From the NCBI RefSeq assembly GCF_018294505.1, contig NC_057811.1:30624893-30688892 (forward strand): a stretch of DNA of 64,000 nucleotides. The letters are read 5' to 3'. Origin of the DNA: Triticum aestivum. Lineage: Eukaryota; Streptophyta; Magnoliopsida; Poales; Poaceae. The first letter of the stretch is position 1. Each line of letters begins with the position of its first letter. The notes below the pieces were generated by a model that saw only the letters and a list, made by a program, of their open reading frames with translations, was not told where the DNA came from and made no database searches. The position numbers and the translations under genes are program-made. This document shows, piece after piece, positions 12,008 through 24,008 of this stretch.

Positions 12008-13767
12008 TGTTGGGGAACGTAGCAATAATTCAAAATTTTCCTACGTGTCACCAAGATCAATCTAGGAGATGCTAGCAACGAGAGAGAGGGAATGCATCTT
12101 CATACCCTTGAAGATCGCTAAGCGGAAGCGTTACAAGAACGCGGTTGATGGAGTCGTACTCGCAGCGATTCAAATCACGGAAGATCCGATCTAGCGCCGA
12201 ACGGACGGCGCCTCCGCGTTCAACACACGTACAACCCGGGGACGTCTCCTCCTTCTTGATCCAGCAAGGGGAGAGGAGAAGTTGAGGGAGAACTCCAGCA
12301 GCACGACGGCGTGGTGGCAATGGAGCTCGTGGTTCTCCGGCAGAGCTTCACTAAGCACTACGGAGGAGGAGGAGGAGGAGGAGGAGGAGGTGTATGAGGA
12401 GGGAGGGCTGCGCCAGGGAAGAGGTGCGGCTGCCCTCCCACCCCTCCACTATATATAGGGGCAAGGGGAGAGGGGAGGCGCCCTAGGGTTTCCCCTAGGG
12501 GGCGGCGGCCAAGCAGATTGGATCTCCCTAGGGAAAATCCTAGGGAGACTTGCCCCCCAAGCCAAGCAGGTGGAGGCTTGCCTCCCAAGCCAGGTGGAGG
12601 CGCCCCACCTCCCCTAGTAACGTGCGAAAGGGTGTGGGGGCGCACCACCCCTTAGTGGGCTGGTTTGCCCCTTCCCCTTTGGCCCATGAGGCCCTCCAAC
12701 ACTTGCCGGGGCTCCCGAAACACCTTTTGGTCATGCTGGCCATAGCCTGGTACCCCCGGAACACTTCTGGACTCCAATACCCTTCGTCCAATATATCGAT
12801 CTTCACCACCGGACCATGCCGGAACTCCTCGTGATGTCCGGGATCTGATCCGGGACTCCGAACAACCTTCGGTAACCACATACTATTTCCCATAACAACT
12901 CTAGCGTCACCGAACCTTAAGTGTGTAGACCCTACGGGTTCGGAAACCATGCAGACATGAACGAGACACCTCTCCGGCCAATAACCAATAGCGGGATCTG
13001 GATACCCATATTGGCTCCCACATGTTCCACGATGATCTCATCGGATGAACCACAATGTCGGGGATTCAATCAATCCCGTATACAATTCCCTTTGTCTATC
13101 GGTATGTTACTTGCCCGAGATTCGATCATCGGTATCCCAATACCTCGTTCAATATCGTTACTGGCAAGTCTCTTTACTCGTTCTGTAACGCATGATCCCG
13201 TGGCTAACTCATTAGTCACATTGAGCTCATTATGATGATGCATTACCGAGTGGGCCCAGAGATACCTCTCCGTCATACGGAGTGACAAATCCCAGTCTCG
13301 ATTCATGCCAACCCAACAGACACTTTCGGAGATACCTGTAGTGCACCTTTATAGCCACCCAGTTACGTTGTGACGTTTGATACACCCAAAGCATTCCTAC
13401 GGTATCTGGGAGTTGCACAATCTCATGGTCTAAGGAAATGATACTTGACATTAGAAAAGCTCTAGCAAACGAACTACACGATCTTGTGCTATGCTTAGGA
13501 TTGGGTCTGTCCATCACATCATTCTCCTAATAATGTGATCCCGTTATCAATGACATCCAATGTCCATAGTCAGGAAACCATAACCATCTATTGATCAACG
13601 AGCTAGTCAACTAGAGGCTTACTAGGGACATGTTGTGGTCTATGTATTCACACATGTATTACGGTTTCCAGTTAATACAATTATAGCATGAACAATAGAC
13701 AATTATCATGAACAAGGAAATAGAATAATAACCATTTTATTATTGCCTCTAGGGCATATTTCCAACA
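12008..13767 (-). repeat. 5' LTR of the copia element
   Basis: Right-hand LTR of 1,760 bp, which holds the promoter because the element reads leftwards. It is nearly identical to the left copy apart from a longer GGA run at about 12363-12391 and about 13 substitutions. Confidence 0.9.
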
Positions 13768-13980
13768 TAATCACCAAAAAAAATCATATGTGGGGGCGCA
13801 AGAACTAAACCAAATAACACATAAAATAAATTCTTGCAGGGGGAAGCCAATGGGGAATCATATAGGGTGCATTGAAGTGGGGAGCTAATCAGGGATTCGA
13901 CCGAATGCCTGGATCACCGGCGAGGCTGCCCGGACGAGAAAACGAAAACTGAAGAAAGGAAGAAGCGGGAAGTGGCTTAC

Positions 13981-14104
13981 CTGTCTCGCCAACGGCACCC
14001 TCCCCTGCTGCTTCCGCTGGGGCGCGTGCGATGGGGTCTCCCTGCTGACCTTGCCGCCATGTCCACCCCCTCCATTGCTCCCTACCACCAGCTCGTCCAC
14101 TCAT
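13981..14104 (-). CDS. Candidate 5' coding exon of the unidentified minus-strand gene
   Basis: On the minus strand an ATG at 14104-14102 opens a frame beginning MSGRAGGREQWRGWTW that runs to a good donor (CAG|GTAAGC) at 13981/13980. The exon is GC-rich, as grass first exons often are. Its phase (1) does not fit directly onto the phase-0 exon at 4472-4561, so at least one exon is missing, this start is wrong, or it belongs to a different transcript. It lies just beyond the copia insertion and on the same strand as the exons at 3920-4561, which is why I group them. Confidence 0.35.
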
Positions 14105-14615
14105 GGTTGTGATTGATGGACATGAGATACGAGTCCGAGCTTCCGAGGAGGCCTATATTCGCGCCTTCCATCGGACGTGGCCACAAAATTCGTCTTAGCA
14201 CCAATCAAAATCAGTCGATTGAAATATAAGAGTGAACCTGAAGATTTGTACCAGGGTTTTGAGTAACAAATCAAGATAAAGGAAGAAGAAGCTCCTAGGC
14301 AGCTGCCATAAAAATTTGAGCGGGGAGGAGGAAGAGATAATGGTGCTGAACTAGTTCTCGGCGCCGTGGCGCGCCCCCCTGCCGCCCGATACACCCAGGC
14401 ACTGGATGCACCCATCGTCGTAGACCTCAGGCCGCACATGGAGGTTCCTACCTGGCCGAGGAAGGATACCATCGGAGGTAGCAGCAGTTCCTCCTTTCGG
14501 CTTCCCTGGCCGGCGGCGCGTAGCTGGATGCGAAGAACAGATGCACGACGGTTTCACGGATGGGGGCGGTGGTAGTGGAGGTAGTAGGGAGAAGAGGTGG
14601 AGAAGGAGTGTGTTG
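14105..14615 (-). other. Probable 5' leader/first-exon region of the minus-strand gene, split by the gypsy insertion
   Basis: On the minus strand the sequence is C-rich and leader-like, with a possible donor (GGCCAG|GTAGGAAC) near 14453. It continues across the gypsy insertion into 34204-34440, because the GGGTG duplication joins the two halves without loss. The pyrimidine-rich, CpG-rich composition is typical of cereal 5' leaders. No start codon in this part can be chosen with confidence. Confidence 0.35.
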
Positions 14616-14620
14616 GGGTG

Positions 14621-15928
14621 TGATAACCCACAAGTATAGGGGATCAATTGTAGCCTCTTTCGATAAGTAAGAGTGTCGAACCCAACGAGGAGCTAAAGAT
14701 AGAACAAATATTCCCTCAAGTTCTATCGACCACCGATACAACTCTACGCACGCTTGACGTTCGCTTTACCTAGAACAAGTATAAAACTAGAAGTACTTTG
14801 TAGGTGTTTTTAGATAGGTTTGCAAGATAATAAAGAGCACGTAAATAAAAGCTAGGAGCTATTTAGATGAAGACACAACTAAATCAGTTTTAGTAGAGAG
14901 CTTTTTGTCACGCGAAAGTTATTTGTCCCTAGGCAATCGATAACTAGACCGGTAATCATTATTGCAATTTTATTTGAGGGAGGGGCATAAGCTAACATAC
15001 TTTCTGTACTTGGATCATATGCACTTGTGATTGGAACTCTAGCAAGCATCTGCAACTACTAAAGATCATTAAGGTAAAACCCAACCATAGCATTAAAGCA
15101 TCAAGTCCTCTTTATCCCATACGCAACAACCCCCTTACTCGGGTTTGTGTTTCAGTCACTCACGCAACCCACTATAAGCGAATCATGAACGTATTGCAAC
15201 ACCCTACAGCGGGGATCCCTCACGCTTGCGCGACACGGAGAGCACCATAGGACAGCACCAATAATAAAACATTCAACTCAAACCAATCTTGATCATCAAA
15301 TAACCCATAGGACAAAACGGATCTACTCAAACATCATAGGATAGCCATACATCATTGGGAAATAATATATAGCGTTGAGCACCATGTTTAAGTAGAGATT
15401 ACAGCGGGTAAGAGAGAGGTTACACCGCTGCATAGAGGGGGGAAGAGTTGGTGATGATGGCGGTGAAGTTGTTGGTGAAGATTGCGGTGATGATGATGGC
15501 CGCCGGTGGCACTCCGGCGCCACCGGAAGCGAGGGAGAGAGAGCCCCCCTCCTTCTTCTTCTTCCTTGACCTCCTCCCTAGATGGGAGAAGGGTTTCCCC
15601 TCTGGTGCTTGGTCTCCATGGCATGGGAGGGGCGAGAGCCCCTCCGAGATTGGATCTGTCACCCTGTCTCTCTCTGTTTCTGCGCTTTGGGATTCTGCCC
15701 TGGCACCGTTTCTTTTATATCTGGAGATCCGTAACTCCGATTGGATTGAAACCTTCGCCCAGATCTTTTTCCAAAAATTAGCTTTCTTGCGGCCAAAGTA
15801 GAGCATCAACCACCTTACGAGGGTTCCACGAGGGTGGGGGGCGTGCCTACCTGGAGTGGGCGTGGGCCCCACCCTCGTGGCCACCTCGGGCACCGTCTCG
15901 CGTTGATTTTACTTCCCAAAAATCACAA
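14621..15928 (-). repeat. Truncated 3' LTR of the gypsy element
   Basis: It matches the right LTR from its edge to about 15928 (ending near CCCAAAAATCACAAA). The match then stops and element-internal sequence follows. The last 220 bp or so of the right LTR (about 33978-34198, the start of U3 in element orientation) have no counterpart here, so the U3 start and the polypurine tract have been deleted. A 12-bp length difference also occurs near 15220. Confidence 0.75.
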
Positions 15929-16740
15929 AATAACAAGGCCAAAGAAAGTTATCCCTACAAAATCATATAGTCTGGCTATGCTCCATCTTCTTCACACAAA
16001 ATATTCACATCATGCACAACCCCGATGACAAGCCAAGCAATTATTTCATACTTTTGACGTTCTCAAACCTTTTCAACTTTCACGCAATACATGAGCGTGA
16101 GCCATGGACATAGCACTACAGGTGGAATAGAATATGATGGTGGAGGTTGTGTAGAAGACAAAAAAGGAGAAGATAGTCTCACATCAACTAGGCGTATCAA
16201 CGGGCTATGGAGATGCCCATCAATAGATATCAATGTGAGTGAGTAGGGATTGCCATGCAACAGATGCACTAAGAGCTATAAGTGTATGAAAGCTCAAACT
16301 GAAACTAAGTGGGTGTGCATCCAACTTGCTTGCTCATGAAGACCTAGGGCATTTGAGGAAGCCCATCGTTGGAATATACAAGCCAAGTTCTATAATGAAA
16401 ATTCCCACTAGTATATGAAAGTGATAACTCAAGAGACTCTCTATATGAAGAACATGGTGCTACTCTGAAGCACAAGTGTGGAAAAAGGATAGTAACATTG
16501 CCCCTTCTCTCTTTTTCTCTCATTTTTTTCTTTTTTTTGGCCTTCTCTTTTTTTGGCCTTTCTCTTTATTTTTTTATTTTTATTTTTTTATTTTTTTGTC
16601 CGGAGTCTCATCCCGACTTGTGGGGGAATCATAGTCTCCATCATCCTTTCCTCACCGGGTCAATGCTCTAATAATGATGATCATCACACTTTTATTTACT
16701 TACAACTCGATATTACAACTTGATACTAGAACAAAGATAT
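15929..16740 (-). other. 3' non-coding interior of the gypsy element (left part)
   Basis: Non-coding DNA typical of Triticeae gypsy interiors, with a T-rich stretch at about 16500-16600 (TTTTTCTCTTTTTTTGGCC-type). It is interrupted at 16741 by the solo copia LTR and resumes at 29188 after the GATAT duplication. Confidence 0.6.
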
Positions 16741-17284
16741 TGTTGGGGAACGTAGTAATTTCAAAAAAATTCTACGCACACGCAAGATCATGGTGATGCA
16801 TAGCAACGAGAGGGGAGAGTGTTGTCCACGTACCCTCGTAGACCGAAAGCGGAAGCGTTAGCACAACGCGGTTGATGTAGTCGTACGTCTTCACGATCCG
16901 ACCGATCAAGTACCGAACGCACGGCACCTCCGAGTTCAGCACACGTTCAGCTCGGTGACGTCCCTCGAACTCCGATCCAGCCGAGCTTTGAGGGAGAGTT
17001 CCGTCAGCACGACGGCGTGGTGACGATGATGATGTTCTAAACCGACGCAGGGCTTCGCCTAAGCACCGCTACGATATTATCGAGGTGGATTATGGTGGAG
17101 GGGGGCACCGCACACGGCTAAGAGATCAAGAGATCAATTGTTGTGTCTTTGGGGTGCCCCCCTACCCCCGTAAATAAAGGAGCAAGGGGGGAGGCGGCCG
17201 GCCTAGGAGGAGGGCGCGCCAAGGGGGAGTCCTACTCCCACCGGGAGTAGGACTCCTCCACTACTGGAATCAGCTAATTTGCCA

Positions 17285-17545
17285 TCTGCCAGCTCTTTGC
17301 CGTCTGCTAGCTGACGGCAAAGAAGCTCTTTGCCATCAGCTACCAAAAAGCGGACGGCAAAGAAATGGCAGACGGCAAAGAAGCTCTTTGCCATCTGCCA
17401 GCTCTTTGCCGTCTGCTAGCAGACGGCAAAGAGGGAGGTGGCCCCCACCCACCACCCGTTTGAAAAAAACTTAACGCCCCACCTCTTTGCCGTCCGCCAG
17501 CGGACGGCAAAGAGGCAAAAAGGCGGACGGCAAAGATTGGCGGAT
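17285..17545. repeat. Left subterminal repeats of the CACTA element
   Basis: At least ten copies of CTTTGCCGTC or CTTTGCCATC, in both orientations and often as hairpins such as CTTTGCCGTCTGCTAGCAGACGGCAAAG split by a short loop. The motif is the same as in the right subterminal block at about 27480-27965. Confidence 0.85.
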
Positions 17546-17574
17546 GGCAAAGAGCCGATTACCTAACGGCCCGT

Positions 17575-17847
17575 AACCCCCCGCCCGTTACTCTCTGTTC
17601 TCTCCTCTCTCTCCTCCCCGACGCGCCCCGCCACCGTGCACATCCCGCCCCGCCCGCCGCCGCCGCCCCCGTCGCCCCGTCGCCTCGCCACCCGCCGCCC
17701 CCACCCCTCCGCCCCCACCCCTCCGCCCCCACCCCTCCGCCCCGTCGCCCCCTCCCGCCCCGTCGCCCCCTCCGCCCCGTCGCCCCCCACCCCGCCGCCC
17801 GGCGCCGCCCCGTCACCCCTCCGCCCCGTCGCCCCCACCCCTCCGCA
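17575..17847. repeat. C-rich low-complexity block in the CACTA element
   Basis: Degenerate repeats of CCCCCACCCCTCCGCCCC and GTCGCCCC type. They read as open frames on both strands only because the composition lacks stop codons. Confidence 0.8.
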
Positions 17848-19098
17848 GAAGAAGAAGAAGAAGAAGAAGAAGAAGAAGAAGAAGAAGAAGGAGGAGGAGG
17901 AGGAGGAGGAGGAGGAGGAGAAGAAAGAAAGAAGAAGAAGAAGAAGAAGAAGAAGAAGAAGAAGAAGAAGAAGAAGAAGAAGAAGAAGAAGAAGAAGAAG
18001 AAGAAGAAGAAGAAGAAGAAGAAGAAGAAGAAGAAGAAGAAGAAGAAGAAGAAGAAGAAGAAGAAGAAGAAGAAGAAGAAGAAGAAGAAGAAGAAGAAGA
18101 AGAAGAAGAAGAAGAAGAAGAAGAAGAAGAAGAAGAAGAAGAAGAAGAAGAAGAAGAAGAAGAAGAAGAAGAAGAAGAAGAAGAAGAAGAAGAAGAAGAA
18201 GAAGAAGAAGAAGAAGAAGAAAGAAGAAGAGGAGGAGAGAGAAGAAGAAGAAGAGAAGAAAGAAGAAGAAGAAAAAAGAAGAAGAAGAGGAAGGAGGAGG
18301 AGAGGAGGAAAGAAAGAAGAAGAAGAAGAAGAAGAAGAAGAAGAAAGAAGAAGAAAGAAGAAGAAGAAGAAGAAGAAGAAGAAGAAAGAAGAAGAAGAAG
18401 AAGAAGAAGAAGAAGGAGGAGAGGAGGAGGAGGAGGAGGAGGAGGAGGAGGAGGAGGAGAAAGAAAGAAGAAGAAGAAGAAGAAGAAGAAGAAGAAGAAG
18501 AAAGAAGAAGAAAGAAGAAGAAGAAGGAAGAAGAAGAAGAAGAAGAAGAAGAAGAAGAAGAAGAAGAAGAAGAAGAAGAGAGGAAGAAAGGAAGAAGAAG
18601 AAAGAAGAAGAAGGAAGAAGAAGAAGAAAGAAGAAGAAGAAGAAGAAGAAGAAGAAGAGAAGAAGAGAAGAAGAAGAAGAAGAAGAAGAAGAAGAAGAAG
18701 AAGAAGAAGAAGAAGAAGAAGAAGAAGAAGAAGAAGAAGAAGGAAGAAAAGAAGAAGAAGAGAAGAAGAAGAGGAGGAGAGGAGGAGGAGGAGAAGAAGA
18801 AGAAAGAAGAAGAGAAAGAAGAAGAAGAAGAAGAAGAGAAGAAGAAGAAGAAGAAGAAGAAGAAGAAGAAGAAAGAAGAAAAAGAAGAAGAAGAAGAAGA
18901 ACAAGAAGAGAAGAAAGAGGAGAGAGGAGAGGGGAGGAGAGAAGAAGAAGAAGAAGAAAAAGAAGAAGAAGAAGAAGAAGAAGAAGAAAGAAGAAGAAGA
19001 AGAAGAAGAAGAAGAAGAGAAGAAGATGAGAAGAAAGAAAGAAGGAGAGGAAGGAGAGGAGGAGGAAGGAGGCGAAAGCTAGAGGAGAGGAGAGAGAA
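17848..19098. repeat. GAA/AAG microsatellite tract of about 1.2 kb
   Basis: The plus strand is almost pure purine, built from GAA, GAAA and GGA units. About 290 bp from 17932 to 18221 is an essentially uninterrupted (AAG)n run. Only a few pyrimidines interrupt the whole tract, for example C at 18902 and T at 19026. The long open frames across it on both strands are an artefact of a sequence without stop codons, not genes. Confidence 0.95.
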
Positions 19099-19445
19099 GA
19101 AGACCACCGACCCCCGACCCCGACCCCCGACACCCCGACCCGACACCCCCCCGACCCCGACACCCCGACCCGACACCGACACCCACCCCGACCGACACCC
19201 CCGACACGACACCCCGGCACGACACCCGACAGGACCCGACCCGGCACCCCGACCCGGCACCCCGACCTGGCACCCCGACACCCCGACCTGGCACCCCGAC
19301 CCGACACCCCGACACCCCGACCCCGACACCGACACGGCACCCCGACCCCGACCCGGCACCCCGACCCGACACCCCGACCCCGAGACCCCGAGCCCGACCC
19401 CGACACGGCACCCCGAGACCGACACGACACCCCGACCCCCGCACC
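19099..19445. repeat. CCCCGACACC-type minisatellite
   Basis: Irregular tandem units of 10-15 bp built from CACCCCGACCCGACA and GGCACCCCGACC. It directly abuts the purine tract, so strand composition flips from purine-only to C-rich within about 25 bp. Confidence 0.9.
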
Positions 19446-19867
19446 TCCCGAAAAGGTGTTCTTTGGCCTTCCAGAAGCCGGTGGGGTCATATATTTGTGA
19501 ATTATTAGTTATGTCATATATCTTTCGATTTTGTTATGAAAAACATCATATATAATTGTGTTGATCGGGTAGTTTTAAATGTGCAGTTGTTTCATCGCTG
19601 CGAGGTTTGGTGTTCGACGACCTCGCCGCGCGTTTGACGAGCTCTGCCCCTTCGTTCGTGGGTGAGCACAAATGACATGTCCTCCTCCCCCATTAATTAT
19701 TTGATCTATTCCGATGAAACTTGATAGCTAGCTACATATGTGTCTTGAATCATCAGTATGCGTAACCAATATGTGTCTCCCGTTCGAAAGCGTCATAGTT
19801 ATAAATATGCATGCATTTGCATATTTATAACCTTGATTCTTTCGAATTGTCCAACGCTATCCATGGA

Positions 19868-20090
19868 CAGCCCGAGTATGTTTAGATTGGGTTCGTTTTC
19901 CATATGCTTTGCTCCAGATCCGACGCATAAATTTCGTCAGTGCCTCCCCTGTTGTTCTCCGGGTACACATCCTCTCTGTTTATTGCAGAGACGTGTATCA
20001 GGAGAACAGCGGGGAGGTGCTGCCGAAATTTTGCGTAGGATCCGGAGCATAGCATGGGAAAATGAACCCAATCTAAACATACTCGGGTGG
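19868..20090. repeat. Inverted repeat (hairpin) upstream of the transposase gene
   Basis: Arms of about 100 bp at 19871-19970 and 19992-20087 are complementary with few mismatches. The outer ends read CCCGAGTATGTTTAGATTGG and its complement, and the loop is about 20 bp. It lies about 120 bp before the transposase start at 20213, so a read-through RNA would carry a long hairpin in its leader. Confidence 0.75.
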
Positions 20091-20212
20091 GATTAGGACC
20101 TATCATTACCTATTAGAGTGTAGGTTGCATGGATGACAAAGTAGATCAACTGATGAATATATACATGGTGAATTATATATTTGTTGTGTGTCTAGTAGCT
20201 CTGAAAGTCAAG

Positions 20213-23200
20213 ATGAGTGATCGTGCGTGGATGTACACCGGTCACACTGGTCAGAACAAATGGAGCACTGAATGGTTCACAAAAACCAAGGGGTTTGTGC
20301 GAGCCGCATTTGCAAATGGCCAGAGGAAAACTTGGTGCCCCTGTTTACGGTGCGGCAATTGGGAAAAGAGGACAGAGGCTGAAATGGGCAAACACCTGCA
20401 GAAGAGTGGTTTTACGCCCGATTATACGGTGTGGACATTTCATGGTGAGTCTGCCCAACGTGACCGAGCTGAGGTGGATCGTCGTCGCACCGACGAGCAT
20501 GGTACCTGGATGGAAAACATGGTGCAAGACTTTGATGATGCTCGGGATTCGGACGAGGAGATGGAGGAATCTGCAAAGGCCTTCAATGAAATGTTGGAGT
20601 CTTCAAAACGTCCGCTCCATGAGCACACTGAGCTTTGTCAGTTGGATGCCATCTCACAAGTAATGGCTCTGAAGGCTCAGTTCAACTTGGGCAGAGAATG
20701 CTACGATGCAATGATGACAGTATTTGGACGCTTTCTACCCAAAGGCCATGTAATGCCTGCAAACCTGTACCAGTCGGACAAAATCCTCCGTGCACTGAAG
20801 ATGCCCTATGATAAGATACATGCCTGTGAGAAAGGATGTGTCTTGTTTAGGCTTGACTATGCGGACTTGAACTATTGTCCCATTTGCAAGTCTTCCAGGT
20901 ATGTTGTGGTAGACAACGGTATGGGTGAGAAGACACAGACCAAAATCCCCGTTAGTGTTCTTTGGTATATGCCAATCGTACCAAGACTTCAACGTCTTTT
21001 CATGGTCGAAGAGACGGCCAGACAGATGACATGGCACAAAACGGGCAAAAGAACCGAACTAGATGCAGATGGGAATCTGATGATTGTACACACATCGGAT
21101 GGTGTTGCGTGGAAAAAGTTTGATGAATTACATGGTGACAAAGTGGCAGATCCGAGGCATCCTCGAGTCGGCATCAGCACGGATGGGTTCAGTGTGTTTG
21201 GTATGACGGCAGCCCAATACAGTTGTTGGCCCGTATTTGTCTTTCCACTCAATCTCCCCCCCGGACAGATTATGCAAAGAAAGAACATTTTCCTGACGTT
21301 GATAATTCCAGGGCCCAACTATCCGGGGAAAAATATGAATGTGTACATGCAACCGCTTAAGGACGAATTGCAAGAAGCCTGGGATAATGGGTTCAAGACA
21401 TACGATGCCTATAGCAAACGGAACTTCATAATGCATGTCTGGTACATGTACTCGACGCATGACTTGCCGGCGTATGCGCTATTCGTTGGCTGGTGTGTGC
21501 ATGGAAGGTTCCCGTGCCCCACATGCAAGGGAGCTCTTGAGTTTCGTTGGCTTCAGGCCGGTCGCAAGTTTTCTTGCTTCGACATGCATAGACAGTTCCT
21601 GAATCCTCGCCATAAGTTCAGGAAAGACAAGAAGAACTTCATCAGAGGTAGAGTTGTCAAAAACTCTGCACCACCTGCATTGACAGGCCAACAGACCCTG
21701 GATCAGTTAAACGCTCTCGAGCCAGATCCAGAGCGTCCAGGGTACTTCAAGGGGTATAATTCTAAGCACGCCTGGACTCACAAAACATGCTTATGGGATC
21801 TGCCTTCTTTCAAAGACCTCCTTTGCCCACACAACATCAACGTGATGCACACTGAGAAGAATATCGCCGAGGCACTTTTTGGTACATTGTTCGGCATAGA
21901 TGGGAAGTCAAAGGATAATACTAAGGCTAGAGTCGATCTGGAGGCGCTATGTGATAGGCCGTTACAAAACATGAAAGAACCGAAAGGAAAGCAGAACTGG
22001 ACGAAGCCAAAGGCATGGTTCAATCTTGGAAGGCCAGCTATGAGGGAAATTATCTTGTGGGTGAAAATGCAGTTGATGTTCCCCGATGGGTATGCAGCGA
22101 ATCTACAGATGGGAGCCAGTCTTGATAAATTGAAGATATTTGGTCTCAAGAGTCATGATTAGCACATATGGATTGAGCGGGTAATGCCGGTGATGTTGCG
22201 TGGCTTCATCCCTGAGGATGAATGGCTAGTACTGGCAGAACTCAGCTATTTTTTCCGTGTTCTTTGTGCGAAAGAACTATCGCCTGGCGTGCTAGAAGAA
22301 ATGGAAGAGTTGGCGCCGGAGTTGATCTGCAAGTTAGAGAAGATCTTTCCACCGGGCTTCTTTAATCCAATGCAACATTTGATTTTGCATCTCCCGACCG
22401 AGGCAAGATTGGGGGGGCCCGTGCAAAATCGTTGGTGCTACCCAACTGAGAGGATGCAGAAGACGCTTCGACAAAAATGTAAAAATAAACGTAGAATTGA
22501 AGCATCGATGGCTGAGGCATTCATCACTGAGGAGGCGGCCAACTTCGTGACAGCACACTACGAAGCCAAAAATCGTCATTTGCATAATCCGAAGCCTCGG
22601 TACAATGCTGACGACCCTAAAAAGGGTGGATCCAACCTCAGCCTATTCAAAGGGAGTCTCGCACCAGCCAGTGTTTCAAATCCAGTATCTTTGGATAACG
22701 AACAATGGCGGACCATTTCGTTGTATATCTTCAACAACCTGATAGAAGTGCGGCCGTACATCGAGTAAGTTCTCGGTACATAGTTTCGCAACTTCTATTT
22801 CCTTTGAACTGCTCTTATTCCTGGATATTTCATACAGTCGATACGTCGCCTTATTCTCGTATGGAGCGGTGATCCAAAAGGATTCTGTCGAAGAGTATGA
22901 GCTTCTCGCAAAGCAAGGAGGCGGCTATCCCGGTTTCATCTCTTGGTTCAAACAAACGGTAATTTCTATTAGACTTGTAGGCTAATTTGTAGGCGGCTAT
23001 CCCGGTTTCATTCGCTAATTTGTGCGTAATGCAACAATCCTTTCATATTAAACTTGTAGGCTAATTCAGAGTCTATGGACGCCAAATTGAGACAAGTCGC
23101 TAATGGTTTTGACTATAAGGTCCGTTCATTTGACAAATACGACATCAACGGGTATCGCTTTCGTACCTATGGCAAAGAGCTATCTATGGCTGACCGAAAG

Positions 23201-23871
23201 TCTACAAATTGTTGTGTATCTGCTATCGGCGAAGGAGGTACCGAGTATTATGGGAGAGTTGAAGCAATGAACTTCTATTCTATGGTGAAAACCCACCGAA
23301 TGTCGTAGTCTTCAAATGTTATTGGTTTCAGCCGAAGGAGACTAGAAGGACTCATGAACATATAGGGCTAGTTGAAATCAACCAAAGCACCCATTTAGAT
23401 GTTCCTGATGTCTATATTACGGCTCAATAGGCGACCCAAGTATTCTATCTACCGTGGGCCTGCCAAACTAATCCAAATCTGAAAGGTTGGGATGTCGTTT
23501 ATGAAGTGCCGCCATGTGCTAGACTATCTCCCCCAAAGGAAGAGGATTATGAACCTCACATTAACCCAGACACATATGAAGGAGAATTCTTCCAAGAGAC
23601 ACGTCTTTCCAAAAAGCGTTTCAAGAACCGCTATACTTCACCCCAAAACATTGAAGTAGACAGCGACAGTGAATCCGACATCACCCCAGAGGAGGAACAA
23701 GAAGAGCCGGAACAAGAAGAGGTTACTGCTGCGGATGACCTGTCATTGCTTGACCGATTACGTCAAGGTGGCCTTGCACATGTTGATGCCACTGAACCCT
23801 ATGAGCCCGTCATTGATTATAGTGATGATGATGATTATGCATTTATTGATGATACTGATCGAGATTATTAG
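20213..23871 (+). pseudogene. CACTA TNP2-like transposase pseudogene
   Basis: The protein starts MSDRAWMYTGH at 20213, although the frame is open from 20129. Domains in order: transposase-associated N-terminal domain (to about 20460), TNP2/Transposase_21 core (about 20780-21960, with CPTCKGALEFRW and NINVMHTEKNI), then the DUF4218-like region after 22163. Introns are visible at 22765-22837 and 22959-23059. A further DUF4216-like region and an acidic tail end at 23871. Three lesions break it. A TAG at 22160-22162 stands where KSHD[W]HIWIERV expects Trp, and the frame stays open on both sides. A one-base deletion lies at about 23267-23270. A second TAG is at 23428-23430. The enzyme would cut and join element ends in the nucleus; this copy cannot make it. 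Confidence 0.88.
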
Positions 23872-24008
23872 TAGTGTCAGGTATTAAAAATTTTAATGTT
23901 GTACTTGATGATGATACACTTAAGTGATACACATATTATTATTCATGTCGGTCTTTTTTTTATGTTGTACTAATTTCGTTTACTATTTGTCATGGCAGGT
24001 GTTGAAAG

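Larger units (their letters stand above)
5194..13767 (-). mobile_element. Complete Ty1-copia LTR retrotransposon, BARE1/WIS/Angela type
   Basis: Two LTRs, 5194-6941 (1,748 bp) and 12008-13767 (1,760 bp), run TGTTGGGGAACG...TTTCCAACA on the plus strand, so the element reads on the minus strand starting TGTTGGAAATATGCCC, the BARE1/WIS/Angela LTR start. The 5-bp target duplication TAATC is perfect (5189-5193, 13768-13772). A methionine-tRNA primer site TGGTATCAGAGC lies at 11995-12006 and a purine tract AAGTGGGAGAC abuts the other LTR at 6942. By eye the LTRs differ at about 13 bases plus one 12-bp GGA-repeat length change, so the insertion is recent. The 5.1-kb interior is decayed (see the internal feature). 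The element appears to sit in an intron of the minus-strand gene. Confidence 0.92.

Noticed and set aside
15323..15893. Ser/His-rich open frames duplicated at 33373-34159
   Set aside because: They are within the two gypsy LTRs and reflect GC-rich LTR sequence, not genes.
17559..19555. Open frames of 360-640 codons on both strands across the GAA tract
   Set aside because: Repeats of GAA, GGA and C-rich units contain no stop codons, so long frames arise by composition alone. The predicted proteins are homopolymeric runs of Arg, Lys, Glu, Ser, Leu or Phe.
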